Positions 49,856 through 50,324 of a stretch of DNA of 50,324 nucleotides are shown here, in pieces; the stretch's first letter is position 1; each line of letters begins with the position of its first letter. The notes beneath the pieces are model-generated. The model was not told where the DNA came from. It made no database searches and worked only from the letters and a program-made list of their open reading frames with translations. The position numbers and the translations under genes were made by a program. Source of the stretch: DATJNI01 sp035508275 (lineage in GTDB: Bacteria; Patescibacteriota; Saccharimonadia; Saccharimonadales; UBA4665); the NCBI GenBank assembly GCA_035508275.1, contig DATJNI010000020.1:1-50324 (forward strand), written 5' to 3'.

Positions 49856-50324
49856 GTACCCCATCTCCCTGCCTTAAGTTCGGGTTTTGTTCATTTAGCA
49901 GTTTTTTATAGTCTTTCTATAAATATATATTGCTAATGTTTATTATCGAATTGTCAAATTTTAGAAAAAACACAGGAAAGGGAGGGGAGGTTAAAAGATT
50001 TAAAATTTTACGACACGAAGCTATTTTCACGATAGAACTGTGGAAAAGTCAAATTGTGTTATATCTCACATTACAAACGCTAGGCTAGTTTGGTGCTTAT
50101 ATAGGGCGTATATGTATCATAGAGCTTAGGCAGTACTGTGCAGGGTCCTAGCAAACATAAACGTTAGTAATAAGGCGCTAAGACAGTGATAGTCCCCTGC
50201 AATAGGGGTATTAGATTATACCCGCGTTAAGCATATATAGAGTCGCAAAAGATATATTGTGCGACGTTATGTCTTGGTCTAGTTTTGGCTCTACTCTCCA
50301 ACTGCCTCCACTCTTTTTTATTTA
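49856..50324 (+). other. 469-base gene-free region with several hairpins
   Basis: No ORF of note. Structures: an AT-rich hairpin TTTATAG/CTATAAA (49905-49923); a polypurine run GGAAAGGGAGGGGAGG (49974-49989); a TTTTCCACA on the minus strand (50047-50039) resembling a DnaA box; two overlapping hairpins at 50194-50223; a hairpin GTCGCA/TGCGAC (50242-50265); and an AGTT-TGG/CCAACT stem near 50290-50307 followed by CTTTTTTA. A structured RNA or the leader of a downstream gene is plausible. Confidence 0.4.

Noticed and set aside
49980..50317. tmRNA gene in the terminal region
   Set aside because: Length and a GCAAAC string are suggestive, but there is no T-loop GTTCRA, no matching acceptor stem and the putative tag does not end in the usual LAA-type residues.
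49970..50324. RNase P RNA
   Set aside because: The AGGAAAG string lacks the conserved GAGGAAAGTCC context and no other core element is visible.

Overview
The window reads as a chromosomal core-genome segment of a Patescibacteria (CPR) bacterium, most likely a Candidatus Saccharibacteria (TM7) lineage. Pointers are very tight gene packing, short intergenic gaps, minimal versions of housekeeping genes, no biosynthetic or catabolic operons, a monoderm-type envelope gene set (FtsEX with a CHAP hydrolase, LCP protein, L,D-transpeptidase, compact dcw cluster) and a type-B L31. Both RF1 and RF2 are present and UGA ends several genes, so the standard code is used, which argues against the UGA-glycine lineages (Gracilibacteria, Absconditabacteria). 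The lineage call is inference; no rRNA is in the window. I see no tRNA, rRNA, mobile element, phage gene or CRISPR array.

Layout: 1-3.8 kb, envelope genes (LCP protein, a multi-pass membrane protein, HtrA protease). 3.9-6.3 kb (minus), rpmE-prfA-prmC. 6.4-8.4 kb, rpsB-tsf-frr without pyrH. 8.4-11.6 kb, L,D-transpeptidase, site-2 protease and CPBP protease. 11.6-19.5 kb, proS, greA, lysS, a zincin, msrA, a HAD hydrolase, a PD-(D/E)XK nuclease, serS and hpf. 19.5-24.9 kb, secA, an M16 peptidase, prfB and a DUF427 protein. 24.9-29.2 kb, ftsE-ftsX, a PcsB-like CHAP hydrolase and a CtpA-type S41 protease. 29.2-39.7 kb, pyrG, a receiver protein, rpmA, a TRM11-like methylase, a flippase-like membrane protein, xseA-xseB, a membrane-anchored methyltransferase, a degenerate histidine-kinase/receiver pair, recO and glyS. 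39.7-41.3 kb, an island of three small single-TM proteins and a NYN nuclease. 41.3-49.9 kb, a short dcw cluster: mraZ-rsmH-ftsL-ftsI-mraY-ftsW-murG-ftsQ. The final 469 bases have no gene but hold several hairpins.

The genes together cover translation (three ribosomal proteins, four aminoacyl-tRNA synthetases, EF-Ts, RRF, both release factors and their methylase), secretion and envelope proteolysis (SecA, HtrA, RseP, CtpA, CPBP), and wall synthesis and division (dcw, FtsEX/CHAP, L,D-transpeptidase, LCP).

The most striking non-coding pattern is that about twenty transcription-unit-leading genes have a near-consensus -10 box ending only 7-11 bases before the start codon, with no Shine-Dalgarno sequence, which predicts leaderless mRNAs. 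Internal operon genes more often keep an SD. The most unusual protein-level observation is the adjacent histidine-kinase-like and receiver-like pair in which both phospho-acceptor positions are glutamate.
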